Assembly (NCBI RefSeq): GCF_905171775.1
Contig: NC_053489.1
Location: 147,399,642-147,463,641 of the forward strand
DNA length: 64,000 bases
Reading direction: 5' to 3'
From: Rana temporaria
Lineage: Eukaryota; Chordata; Amphibia; Anura; Ranidae
The translations under genes and the position numbers were made by a program. This document shows, in pieces, positions 33,586 through 44,900 of this stretch (the stretch's first letter is position 1; every line of letters begins with the position of its first letter). The notes below the pieces were generated by a model. That model was not told where the DNA came from. It saw only the letters and a program-made list of their open reading frames with translations, and did no database searches.

Positions 33586-36500
33586 ATGGATATAATAAAT
33601 TTCACATCGTACAACGTCAAGGGCCTGAATAGCCCAGAAAAACGTACTAAATTAATGGCAGAACTCAGTAGAATCAAAGTTCAAGTAATCTTTTTACAAG
33701 AGACACATTTCAGAAGAGATAAAATTCCAAGACTGGGCAATCAAAGATATCCGACAGTGTACCATGGTGCCTCCCAAACATCCAAAGCGAACGGGGTGGC
33801 AATTATGCTTTCAAAACAAATGATTTGGAAAGAATCAAATGTAATTACGGACGACGTAGGAAGGATGTTAATAGTGAAAGGAGAATTAGGGAATCAAAAA
33901 GTTACTCTGGCGAATCTGTATTTACCCAATGAAGATCCTATATCTACACTGGAAAAATATTTGGAAGTGGTACAACAAAACAAGGAAGGGTTTCTAATTT
34001 TGGGGGGCGATTTAAATATAGCTTTAGACCCAGCAATAGACGTGTCAAGGGGAGTATCTCATATATCTAATACAAAATTACGTAAAGCAAGGCGTCTACT
34101 GAAAGATACACAGTTAATAGATAGCTGGAGGATAATGCATGCGTACGACAAGGATTATAGTTTTTTTTCCGCAAAGCATAAGACATACACAAGGATAGAC
34201 TATATTTTTTTAGACCAGAACATTCTCTCGAGGCTGCGAGATGCAAAAATAGGATCTTTCACAATATCTGATCACGCGCCAACCAATTGCAGCATAGAAT
34301 GGGGTGAGAGAGGCCCACGAGAATGGAACTGGAGAGTTAATGAGACACTCCTAAAAGATCCGGAATATGAGAAACAGATAGCCCGGGAACTGGATAATTT
34401 CTTCTCTACTAACGATCTGGATGAAACGCTGCCTATGAGTATATGGGAAACACACAAATGCTATTTGAGAGGAGTGCTTATATCATTGGGGGCACACAGA
34501 AAACGTACTCAGAGTGCTAAACTCGATAGTTTGCTGGGGGAAATCCAATTGCTGGAAACGGCACATAAGAAACTACAGTCGCACCAGATAGGAGAGAAAT
34601 TGGCGGGGCTGCGGGAAAAATTAAATCTTATGTTAACGGATAAAGCAAAAGCTACATTGAATAGGTGTAAAAGAACTTATTATGAATATGGGAATAAACC
34701 CAGCAGACTATTGGCAAATGCACTCAGAGACACGAGAGCCCGTAATCAGATCGAGAAAATTAAAACACAGGGGAACGGGATGGTGAGCTCTACACAACAA
34801 ATAGCGGAAGCATTTAGAGATTATTACTCAAACCTATATAATCTAGAAAAGCAGTGTTTAAGACCAAACCTCGTGGAAAGAGAAGAAATTATCAAGGAAT
34901 ACTTAGTGTCCTCAGAAATGCCAAGGATACCCAAAGAAAGCGCAGAGAAGATAGACGGCCCGATTACTGTAGAAGAATTTTTGGGAGCACTGGGCGCCCT
35001 AAAAGCGGGAAAGGCGCCAGGTCCCGACGGATATACACTGCGATACTATAAAATTTTCGCGGAAAAACTGGCGCCCAGGTATGTAGCTGCATTTAACTCG
35101 ATCCGCGTTGGACAGAGGATGCCGGCGGAAACCTTGTTGGCTGAGATTGTAGTGATCCCCAAGGAAGGGAAAGACCCTGCCCAGTGCTCCAGCTATCGGC
35201 CAATATCTTTGCTGGATGTTGATTTAAAGATTCTAGCGAAGATTTTGGCCGATAGACTACTGACATATATCCTGTTATTGATACATCCTGACCAAGTGGG
35301 GTTTACCCCGGGCAGAGAGGGTAGAGAGAACACTCAAAGGATAATAAGTACAATATACCTTGCCCAACAACGCCATAAGCCTGTAGTTCTGATATCCGCG
35401 GATGCAGAAAAAGCGTTCGATAGGGTGGAATGGGGGTATCTAAAAGCGATGTTATCACATATTGGTCTGGGGAAGGGTGTACAGAACTGGGTCACAAGCT
35501 TATACTCCTGCCCATCGGCAAGAGTTAGGGTAAATGGGAAAAAATCAGACCCCTTCCCTATTCATAATGGTACCCGGCAGGGATGCCCGCTATCCCCAAT
35601 TATATTTGTCCTCTCGCTGGAGCCTTTCTTAAGAATTATAAGAGCAAACAATGATATACGGGGTATCCGGGTAGGGGAGGTGGATTATAAGGTGGCAGCA
35701 TATGCCGATGATCTACTGTTCACATTAACATCCCCGATAACATCGCTTCCATGTCTATTAGCAGAAATAAAAAGATACGGAAAAATTTCCAATTTCAAAG
35801 TAAATTATAATAAATCAGAAGCAATGGGAGTTGAGGTGGACAGTATATTGCGGCAACAATTAGCCAGTAATTTCTCCTTTAGATGGACGGAATCCCATGT
35901 AGAATATTTAGGGACAAAAATACCAAGGAAATTGGGCAGGCTTTATGAACTAAATTTTCTACCCTTAATAAAACAAATAAAACTAGACCTACTAAGGTGG
36001 GACAAAGAAATCTTTTCATGGTTTGGCCGAATAAATATAGTTAAAATGAATACGATGCCTAGATTACTCTACTTATTTCAGACTCTCCCCATAACACTTC
36101 CGAGGGGATTTTTGAAAGACTTGAGTTCTAAATTTACGAAGTTCATATGGGCAGGAAAACCGGCCAGAGTCCGGAGGAACATATTGATCTTACCCAAAGA
36201 AAAAGGAGGAGTGGGCCTCCCAGACCCTATGGGGTATTACGAGGCTTCTCATCTAGCACGAGTTGTGGACTGGTGTACACATCAGGCAAACAAACCCTGG
36301 GTGAACCTGGAACAAGAAGTAAGTAATATCCCCATAGAAGGAATGGCGTGGCTGGATGTGAATAAGATATCCCAGTGTGCAAAGAAACATCCCATGATAA
36401 AGGCCACACTTAGAGTTATCAGAAGGATAGGTATGAAATCGAATCTGGTGAAGTGTATTGGCCCTATGACACCTATTCTGGGAAACCCGAGCTTTGAGCC

Positions 36501-37377
36501 AGGTATAAGAGACCGACAGTTCAACAACTTAAGACGGAAGGGAGCCAGTAGGCTGATACACTTCACGAGAGAAAACCATGTAATGCAGAGTGAAGACTTA
36601 GAGATGGCATACGGAGAAGATATAGATAGTTGGAGACGAAATCAACTAAGAACGTTTCTAGGCTCTCTGAAGATCCATGAGGCAGAAATAGGAAGCCCCT
36701 CCAAATTTGAGGAAATCTGCTTAAAAAAAGAACCAATGAGACATATGTTGTCCTATATGTATAACATATTGACTGAAGTTAACGCCCCACAAGAGCTCGT
36801 CTTTATGCAGGCATGGGAAAAGGATCTGGGTACCAAGTTCACTGAGACACAGAAAAACAAGATTTTTGCATTCACACACAAGGCCTCAATCGCATCTAGG
36901 TACCAGGAGGGGGGATACAAAGTCCTGACAAGGTGGTATAGGACACCATCAATACTAAACCGGCTCTTCCCTAATACGTCCAAAGTCTGCTGGAGATGTC
37001 AGAAGGAAGAGGGCACTATGGTGCACATATTTTGGGACTGTCGGGTGATAAGAGAATTCTGGGAGATGGTTTCAGAGACGGTCCTGGAAATTACCGGGAT
37101 TGACCTGGGACACAGACCCGCGGCATTCTTGTTACTCGACATTCCCATATCAATGGAAAACTATAAACAATCCCTAATACGTCATCTGATAACAGCTGCT
37201 AAGGCGTGTATACCAATCTTATGGAAGAACACCTCGTCCCCAACCAAATCGCAATGGCTAAGTAGAATAAACGAGATACAGATGATGGAGAACCTCACAA
37301 TGGGAATACAGGAACGAGAGGAGACCTACTGGAGGGTATGGACTCCATACATGGAATACAGGGAGCGGGGCAGGTAG
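33586..37377 (+). CDS. L1-type ORF2 protein (endonuclease-RT)
   Basis: 1263 codons without a stop, close to the usual L1 ORF2 length. Apurinic-type endonuclease, residues 1-240: Asn9 in SYNVKGLNS, Glu39 in FLQETHF, Asp142/Asn144 in GGDLNIALD, Asp205 in RIDYIF, Asp229-His230 in SDHAP. Reverse transcriptase, about 460-770: KAGKAPGPDG, SYRPISLLDVDLKILAKILA, DAEKAFDRVEW (Asp606), RQGCPLSPIIF and AYADDLLF (Asp708-Asp709). C-terminal zinc knuckle C1135-x2-C1138-x8-H1147-x4-C1152. All catalytic residues I can check are present. It nicks target DNA and copies its own RNA in place. The ATG context has no competing upstream start in frame. Codon use is A-rich, unlike the GC-rich hAT gene at 51.7-55.0 kb. 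Confidence 0.9.
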   Translation: MDIINFTSYNVKGLNSPEKRTKLMAELSRIKVQVIFLQETHFRRDKIPRLGNQRYPTVYHGASQTSKANGVAIMLSKQMIWKESNVITDDVGRMLIVKGELGNQKVTLANLYLPNEDPISTLEKYLEVVQQNKEGFLILGGDLNIALDPAIDVSRGVSHISNTKLRKARRLLKDTQLIDSWRIMHAYDKDYSFFSAKHKTYTRIDYIFLDQNILSRLRDAKIGSFTISDHAPTNCSIEWGERGPREWNWRVNETLLKDPEYEKQIARELDNFFSTNDLDETLPMSIWETHKCYLRGVLISLGAHRKRTQSAKLDSLLGEIQLLETAHKKLQSHQIGEKLAGLREKLNLMLTDKAKATLNRCKRTYYEYGNKPSRLLANALRDTRARNQIEKIKTQGNGMVSSTQQIAEAFRDYYSNLYNLEKQCLRPNLVEREEIIKEYLVSSEMPRIPKESAEKIDGPITVEEFLGALGALKAGKAPGPDGYTLRYYKIFAEKLAPRYVAAFNSIRVGQRMPAETLLAEIVVIPKEGKDPAQCSSYRPISLLDVDLKILAKILADRLLTYILLLIHPDQVGFTPGREGRENTQRIISTIYLAQQRHKPVVLISADAEKAFDRVEWGYLKAMLSHIGLGKGVQNWVTSLYSCPSARVRVNGKKSDPFPIHNGTRQGCPLSPIIFVLSLEPFLRIIRANNDIRGIRVGEVDYKVAAYADDLLFTLTSPITSLPCLLAEIKRYGKISNFKVNYNKSEAMGVEVDSILRQQLASNFSFRWTESHVEYLGTKIPRKLGRLYELNFLPLIKQIKLDLLRWDKEIFSWFGRINIVKMNTMPRLLYLFQTLPITLPRGFLKDLSSKFTKFIWAGKPARVRRNILILPKEKGGVGLPDPMGYYEASHLARVVDWCTHQANKPWVNLEQEVSNIPIEGMAWLDVNKISQCAKKHPMIKATLRVIRRIGMKSNLVKCIGPMTPILGNPSFEPGIRDRQFNNLRRKGASRLIHFTRENHVMQSEDLEMAYGEDIDSWRRNQLRTFLGSLKIHEAEIGSPSKFEEICLKKEPMRHMLSYMYNILTEVNAPQELVFMQAWEKDLGTKFTETQKNKIFAFTHKASIASRYQEGGYKVLTRWYRTPSILNRLFPNTSKVCWRCQKEEGTMVHIFWDCRVIREFWEMVSETVLEITGIDLGHRPAAFLLLDIPISMENYKQSLIRHLITAAKACIPILWKNTSSPTKSQWLSRINEIQMMENLTMGIQEREETYWRVWTPYMEYRERGR

Positions 37378-37442
37378 GGGGGGAAGAGGGGAGAGACTAC
37401 GGCCGATTTTTTTTTTTTGTTTTCGCCTTTTCCTTTTCCTTT

Positions 37443-37477
<35 letters not shown>

Positions 37478-37726
37478 TTGTGGGAAGGGGGGGGGAGGTC
37501 AGGGAGGGTGATTAATATTCTCGGAGGCACAGGACACCTCTCTGAGGATGGTATAAGAAGACCGTGGCTATTCACAAGAGAGGAGACCCGGGCGGTAGAA
37601 GGGGGACCAGAAGGGGTACAGGAGGTCGCAATATAAAGCATAAGAGATGTTAAGATAAGGATTGCAATGTATGTTGTAAAGATGAAGCTGTACCTATTCT
37701 GACTTGTATGTAGAAAAAAGATATAA
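37378..37726 (+). other. L1 3' untranslated region
   Basis: Contains T homopolymers (37406-37476) and G-rich stretches; no gene. The minus-strand Lys-rich frame there is low complexity. Confidence 0.6.
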
Positions 37727-37752
37727 AATAAAGAATTATAAAAAAAAAAAAA
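37727..37752 (+). terminator. L1 polyadenylation signal and A tract
   Basis: AATAAA at 37727-37732 followed 7 bases later by a run of 13 A (37740-37752, partly overlapping the target duplication). It marks the RNA 3' end used for retrotransposition. Confidence 0.75.
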
Positions 37753-37791
37753 GGAAAATTACGGAAAGGTGAGTATACAATTTTCCGTTTT

Positions 37792-37928
37792 CTAAACCAA
37801 CAACGTTTATATGCAGCCAAAGCTGCCCTGCAAGTGAGTATGATTTGGAACAAGTTGGAACAAATATTCTATACAAAGCAACATATATGGTGGAACTTTC
37901 CTGTAGATATACGTATACAGACTGATTT

Positions 37929-37969
<41 letters not shown>

Positions 37970-38185
37970 TATATATATATATATATATATATGTATATAA
38001 AAGAAAGTGAACGAATAATAAACCACGTGTCCTCTTTACCTCAGCTTTCTTGGAAGGATAACTCAAAAAGTAAAATTCACACAAAGCTGCTGCTATCAAA
38101 TAAACAGTATAATAAAATGCTAGACCCTCCTAAGAAAATACCATCATTAGCAGCGCTAAAATAACATAAAATTCTAAGTAAAGTC
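37792..38185. other. Unique-looking flank with (TA)n
   Basis: Right flank of the DIRS element. (TA)n at about 37931-37992 is interrupted by ACAG. No gene. Confidence 0.5.
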
Positions 38186-38188
38186 CTT

Positions 38189-39364
38189 GGGCTAGATTCA
38201 GGTACGAGATACGATGGCGTATCTCTGTGTTGCGGCGTCGTATTTATGTGACTGATTCATAGAATCAGTTACGCATAGATTTCCCTAAGATCCGACCAAC
38301 GTAAGTGTCTTACATCGTCGTATCTTAGGCCCCATACACACCATAGAATCTATCCGCAGATAAATCCCATCAAATGGGTTTCAGCGGATAGATTCTATGG
38401 TGTGTACACTCCGGCGGATATTTATCCTCGGATAATTCTCCCCTGGGATGGATTTCCAGCAGATGAATATTTGCTGACATGCTCAACAAATCCATCTGCT
38501 GAAGTCCATCCCAAAGGATGGATCCGCTCGTCTGTACAGACTCACCGGATCCATCCGTCCAAAGGGATTCCCCGCACGCGTCGTAATGATTTGACGCATG
38601 CGTGGAATTCCTTATATGACAGCGTCGCGCCCGTCGCCGCGTCATAATCGCGGCGACGGCGCGACACGTCATCGCCAGAGGATTTCGGCACGGATTTCAA
38701 TGCGATGGTGTGTACATGACATCGCATATAAATCTGCTGAAACCGTATCCGCGGATAAATCCTCTCGTGTGTATGGGGCCTTAGGCTGCATATTTACGCT
38801 GGCCGCTAGGTGGCGCTTCCGTATATTTACGCAAGGAATATGCAAATTAGGTAGTTACGCCGATTCAGAAACGTACGTCCGCCCGGCGAAATTTTTTACG
38901 TCTTTTACGTTAGGCTTTTTCCGGCATAAAGTTACCCCTGCTATATGAGGCGTATCCTATGTTAAGTATGGAAGTCGTTCCCGCGTCGAATTTTGAAAAT
39001 TTTACGTCGTTTGCGTAAGTCGTTCGCGAATAGTGCTGGACGTAATTTACATTCACGTTGAAAGCAATGACGATTTGCGGCGGAATTTCGAGCATGCGCA
39101 CTGGGATTCTTTCACGAACGGCGCATGCGCCGTTCGTAAAAAATGTAAAATATGCGGGGTCACCATTCATTTACATACAACACGCCCACATCATCCCCAT
39201 TTGAATTAGGCGGGCTTACGCTGGCCCACATACGTTACGCCGCCGTAACTTAGGGCGCAAGTTCTTTCTGAATACGGAACTTGCGCCCTAATTTACGGCG
39301 GCGTAACGTATCTGAGATGCGTTACGCCTGCAGAAAGATACGCTTATCTTTCTGAATCTAGCCC
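38189..39364. mobile_element. MITE family A copy with nested MITE B
   Basis: Ends GGGCTAGATTCAGG and CTGAATCTAGCCC, flanked by CTT on both sides (38186-38188, 39365-39367). Interior motifs GCCGCTAGGTGGCGC and ACGGCGCATGCGCCGTTCG match other A copies. Split by the B element at 38328-38780. Confidence 0.75.
38328..38780. mobile_element. MITE family B copy
   Basis: TIRs GGCCCCATACACACC and its complement ending GTGTGTATGGGGCC; exact TTA duplication (38325-38327, 38781-38783). Arms such as AATCTATCCGCAGATAAATC fold internally. Non-coding. Confidence 0.85.
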
Positions 39365-39602
39365 CTTGTGAGTAGACTGATAATCCCATATATAAAGTCC
39401 TTATAACCCACCCAGGGTGACTGGTGAGTAGTGTTGAGCAGAATATGCCATATTCGATTTTGCGATATATCTCGAATATATATTCGAATATTCGAGATAT
39501 ATTCGCTAAATTCGAATATTCGTGATATTTTATCGAAATTAATTGATTGCGATTTTTCGCTATTGCGAATGCGAAAATAATTGCGATTTTTTTATAACTA
39601 CG

Positions 39603-39920
39603 GTAGGAGCGCTCTGATTGGCTCAGAATATTCGTGATATTTTATCGAAATATCGCAACATGCGAATGCGATATTTATTGCGCAATTTCGAGATATGCTG
39701 GAGGAGCGCTCTGATTGGCTCAGAATATTCGTGATATTTTATCGAAATATCGCAACATGCGAATGCGATATTTATTGCGCAATTTCGAGATATGCTGGAG
39801 GAGCGCTCTGATTGGCTCAGAATATTCCTGATATTTTATCGAAATATCGCAACATGCGAATGCGATATTTATTGCGCAATTTCGAGATATGCTGGAGGAG
39901 CGCTCTGATTGGCTCACTCT
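39603..39920. repeat. 97-bp tandem repeat in hAT left end
   Basis: Three full copies and a partial one with period 97 bp, each beginning GGAGGAGCGCTCTGATTGGC. Each unit holds ATTGG, an inverted CCAAT box (39617, 39714, 39811, 39908), and CGCAACATGCGAATGCG palindromes. They lie 250-550 bp upstream of the first Myb-gene start and may act as promoter or transposase-binding repeats. Confidence 0.85.
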
Positions 39921-40084
39921 GAAATCGAATATTCAAGATATTTTAACGCAATTTCACAAAATGCGAATGCGAAATTGATTGCAGATATTTCGAAAACTGC
40001 TGTAGCAGCACTCTGAAATCGAATATTTATGATATTTTAACCAAAAAACATATTGCGATTGCGATTTTTTGATCGCGCATGCGC

Positions 40085-41930
40085 AATTGCGCGAACAACA
40101 CGCGACCATTTCCTGGAGCCTTGCCAGTTTCCAACTTATGATCGCAGCGCAATCACACAGCAACATGGTTGGAAGCAATTTCACTAAGTCTGAGGAAAAG
40201 ATGCTGATTTGTGTAAGTATTTTGACCACTGTTATTTCATCATCTTCAACTGCATTTTAGTCTAGTTTAAAAGTTAGTATATATGATCAGATATTAGTAT
40301 TTCACAAAAAATGTGTCTCCTGCTTTTACAAAACTACAAGTCCCAGCATGCCTGGACAGCTGCAGACACCCTGGTTGGCAAATGTGTATTTAGGCACTTT
40401 TCCTTGTTATTTAGCATAATGAATTTAACATTTTTTTGGACATAGGACGTATGCGAACGTCCTGACTTCAGTGTCCTCAAGGCCCAAGGACGTTCGAATA
40501 CATATTGCCCTTTAGATGTTGCAGAACTACAACTTCCAGCATGCCTGGGAATGCTGGCACTTCTAGTATTGTAAGTTCTGCAGGCCCCCATTTTTCAGGC
40601 CTTTATGCACGGGTCTCTAAACTGTGGCACCCTAGATGCAGCAAAAGTAAAATTCTTAGCATGCACTGACAGACCGTGGCTGATGGGAGTAGTAGTTTTG
40701 CAACAGCTGGAGGTGGACTGGTCTTGAAACCCAGAGTTAGGTAACAAACCCGTAGTGTTTTGCAACCATTCTGCCTCCAGCTGGTTTTTTTCTGTTGAAA
40801 AGCCTGTGGCGTGCAAAACACAACCCAAAAACTCCACCCGGTGGAACGAAAAATTTGCACACACCTAAAGAGTGACATCACAAAAAACTGCGACGGTTGC
40901 ATACGTCAGTGGTCCTCCGAAAAGGTCCCGTCTCTGACCCCCCGGGGCGTTAGGCTCCTGACAGGGAAAAGAGTTACTGTGGTCCATACAGCCGAAGCCA
41001 TATGGACCCATCTCGGTCCAAGCAGCGCAATCAACACGCGAACAACACGCGACCATTTCCTGGACCCTTGCCAGTTTCCAACTTTATGATCGCAACGCAA
41101 TCGCAGAGCAAGATGGTTGGAAGTAATTTCACTGTATCTGACGAAAAGTTGCTGATTTGTGTAAGTATTTTGACCACTGTTATTTCATTATCTTCAACTG
41201 CATTTTAGTCTAGTTTAAAAGTTAGTATATATGATCAGATATTAGTATTTCACAAAAAATGTGTCTCCTGCTTTTACAAAACTACAAGTCCCAGCATGCC
41301 TGGACAGCTGCAGACACCCTGGTTGGCAAATGTGTATTTAGGCACTTTTCCTTGTTATTTAGCATAATGAATTTAACATTTTTTTGGACATAGGACGTAT
41401 GCGAACGTCCTGACTTCAGTGTCCTCAAGGCCCAAGGACGTTCGAATACATATTGCCCTTTAGATGTTGCAGAACTACAACTTCCAGCATGCCTGGGAAT
41501 GCTGGCACTTCTAGTATTGTAAGTTCTGCAGGCCCCCATTTTTCAGGCCTTTATGCACGGGTCTCTAAACTGTGGCACCCTAGATGCAGCAAAAGTAAAA
41601 TTCTTAACATGCACTGACAGACCGTGGCTGATGGGAGTAGTAGTTTTGCAACAGCTGGAGGTGGACTGGTCTTGAAACCCAGAGTTAGGTAACAAACCCG
41701 TAGTGTTTTGCAACCATTCTGCCTCCAGCTGGTTTTTTTCTGTTGAAAAGCCTGTAGCGTGCAAAACACAACCCAAAAACTCCACCCGGATGCAGTGAAA
41801 AATGTGCACACACCTAAAGAGTGACATCACAAAAAACTGCGACGGGTACATACGTCAGTGGTCCTCCGAAAAGGTCCCGTCTCTGACCCCCCGGGGCGTT
41901 AGGCTCCTGACAGGGAAAAGAGTTAGCAAC
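40085..41930 (+). repeat. 948-bp tandem duplication with exon 1
   Basis: Two copies offset by exactly 948 bp. Large parts are identical (for example 40328-40660 and 41276-41608). The duplicated unit contains the first coding exon of the Myb/SANT-like gene, its splice donor, and GC-poor flank. Confidence 0.85.
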
Positions 41931-44900
41931 GCATATCTCCCCTATACGTGTATCCTGTGTTGTTAATAATATATTCATAATTATGCAAATGATAATGGCT
42001 GCTATATTTATGCAAAAAAGGTGGCGACCGAAATGGCAGGATATAAAATCTGTCATGTTACCCCTGTCATTGATTAATAAGGCGAGAATGCTTCCAATTG
42101 TTGAATAGCATACATTTACGTCATATATCCATAAGGCTGTCAACAGAAGTATTACAATATACTTTGTTCTTCATCTTGCAGAAGTTCCTGGAAACAGGAT
42201 ACGACCTGCTCCGCAGGCAGGCAGAGAAAAGGGCTGTGGTCAGCGCCCTAATCGCTGACTTTGGCGGCCAACACGACCACAAGGCGATTGTGAAGAAGTG
42301 GTCTGACCTGAAGAGGCGCCAAATGGATCAGGTCAGACGTCTTCGGGCTAGATATCATCCAGGTAAGTTATTGTTGACAGTTATGTTTTTTTTTTCAAAA
42401 GTGTATTTTGTGCGTGAACTCGAAAGAGAGAGGAGCCGGCCTGCAGGAGTTGGGAGGCCTCCCCCAGAGGCAATCTGCCACCTTTCTCCATGCCCCGGTT
42501 GGCAATGGCGGGTTTTAAGGGGGTCCTCCCAACCCAACCTCGCATAGCACACCCACCGGGGGCGGGGCTGAGACCACCAAACTCAATTCACATGTAGCCG
42601 AGAGCGGGATCCGAACCCCTAGCTGCAGAGGTGAATCACTTGTCAGCGCAGTGGCAATCGCGTGGAGCCACCGCAGCTCCTTTGGTGACAGTTATGTAAG
42701 GTCATATGTAATTCATGTAAGGTCAGATGTTGTTAACCAAGATGCCATGTTGTGCTAACATATATCACCACCAGCCAAGGTATTCATAGTACTGTTGAAA
42801 AAAGACATGGGACAGCAGACAGGAACACAGAAGTTATGTGGGAACATACTTTTCCCATTGCTTTGCATGGGACTTTAAAGAAAAACCCCGACCATGGCAA
42901 ATGGGGGTGGGTAAGGTTTAAACCACCTATCCTATGTTTGTGGCTGACATATAAGTAACCTGTGTGCCAAGTTTCATATAAATATCTTTAGCCGTTTGTA
43001 CGTGATGCTGGAACATACATACATACATACATACATACATACATGCACACACACATTGAGTTTTATATATAGATTACCACTAAATTCCTGTGTTAGGCGT
43101 GGGGTTGTTATAGTAATCCCGTGTGCTCCATCAGGCCCTTTTTTTAACATGAGATCGTCTGAACAAAACAAAGGAGACAAAAACAGCTCATTTTAACATG
43201 GTGGCATCCCAGCTCACGCTCAGTCCCCTGTAGTGCCCACAAGACCCTTTAATATAACATTGTCCCATTGGTTAACTGTCTATATAAATCAATTTGTATT
43301 CATATACAATACAGCAGAGTACACAGAATTTGCATACGTCATTAGAAAACATTTTTATAATATATGAACATTGTGTTATTATAGGTGCTCCAATACCAGC
43401 TGTGCGCGCCAAGCGCAGAAGGCGCCAGGCCGATGAGGAGGAGGAGGAGGATGCGGCAGAGGAGGATGCGGCAGAGGAGGAGATGGATGAGGAGGAGCAG
43501 CCAGGGCCCTCCCACTCCCCAATCCCAGCTCCTGTTGAGGAGCAAGCTGAGGAGCTTCCCCCCCCCCACCACCCCAACTTCTCAAGCAGAAGAGCAGGAG
43601 GAAGACAGCGGTCCTGTGAGCCTCGTTCAGGAAGGTAAATATGTGCACAATGATTAATAACATTTTAACAATAAAATGTAGATATAAAAATGGACAACAT
43701 ATAAAGCGCACCTGTCAGAGTGTAGAACCATAATATGGTATTGATGCTAGAAGTATACAGGTAGTGCATAATTATTAGGCAAGTTGTATTTTTGAGGATT
43801 CATTTTATTATTGAACAACAACCATGTTCTCAATGAACCCCAAAAACTCATTAATATCAAAGCTGAATTTTTTTGGAAGTAGTTTTTAGTTTGTTTTTAG
43901 TGTTAGTTATTTTCGGGGGATATCTGTGTGTGCAGGTGACTACTATTACTGTGCAGAATTATTAGGCAACTTAACCAAAAAATAAATAGATACCCATTTC
44001 AATGATTTATTTTTAACAGTGAAACCAATATAACATCTCAACATTCACAAATACACATTTCTGACATTTAAAAACAAAACAAAAACAAATCAGTGACCAA
44101 TATAGCCACCTTTCTTTGCAAGGACACTCAAAAGCCTGACATCCATGGATTCTGTCAGTGTTTTGATCTGTTCACCATCAACATTGCGTGCAGCAGCAAC
44201 CACAGCCTCCCAGACACTGTTCAGAGAGGTGTACTGTTTTCCCTCCTTGTAAATCCCACATTTGATGATGGACCACAGGTTCTCAATGGGGTTCAGATCA
44301 GGTGAACAAGGAGGCCATGTCATTACTTTTTTTTATTTAATACCCTTTCTTGCCAGCCACGCTGTGGAGTACTTTGACACGTGTGATGGAGCATTGTCCT
44401 GCATGAAAATCATGTTTTTCTTGAAGGATGGTGACTTCTTCCTGTACCACTGCTTGAAGAAGGTCTCTTCCATAATCTGGCAGTAGGACTGGGAGTTGAG
44501 CTTGACTCCATCCTCAATCCGAAAAGGCCCCACAAGCTCATCTTTGATGATACCAGCCCAAACCAGTACTTCACCACCACCTTGCTGGCGTCTGAGTCGG
44601 ACTGGAGCTCCCTGCCCTTTACCAATCCAGCCACGGGCTCTTCCATCTGGCCCATCAAGACTCACTCTCATTTCAGCAGTCCATAAAACCTTAGAAAAAT
44701 CTTTCTTGAGATATTTATTGGCACAGTCTTGACGTTGCAGCTTGTGTGTCTTGTTCAGTGGTCGTCGTCTTTCAGCCTTTCTTACCTTGGCCATGTCTCT
44801 GGGTATTGCACACCTTGTGCTTTTGGGCACCCCAGTGATGTTGCAGCTCTGAAATATGGCCAATCTGGTGGCAAGTGGCATCTTGGCAGCTGCACGCTTA

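Larger units (their letters stand above)
32732..37750 (+). mobile_element. L1/Tx1-type LINE insertion
   Basis: About 5.0 kb, flanked by AAGGAAAATT (32722-32731 and 37751-37760), placed in the DIRS right terminus. The 5' part (32732-33585) is rich in long T runs and has no ORF1. ORF2 is uninterrupted. The 3' end has an AATAAA signal and an A tract. The target AAAAGGAAAATT fits L1 endonuclease preference for T/A-rich sites. Confidence 0.85.
23850..37791 (+). mobile_element. DIRS retrotransposon with two nested insertions
   Basis: Plus-strand DIRS-type element: gag-like region, RT/RNase H, methyltransferase-like domain and tyrosine recombinase, in that order. The left terminus (23850-23965) and the right terminus (32620-32731 continuing at 37761-37791) are inverted. 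An internal complementary region at 32481-32580 joins complements of both extremes. Subtracting the Penelope-like insertion (24601-28045) and the L1 insertion (32732-37750) with their target duplications leaves about 5.4 kb, a usual DIRS length. All coding regions are broken. Confidence 0.85.

Noticed and set aside
43294..43711. Overlapping long frames on both strands around exon 3
   Set aside because: Only the plus-strand frame joins exons 2 and 4 at consensus splice sites; the others are shadows of the GAG/GAT-rich tract.
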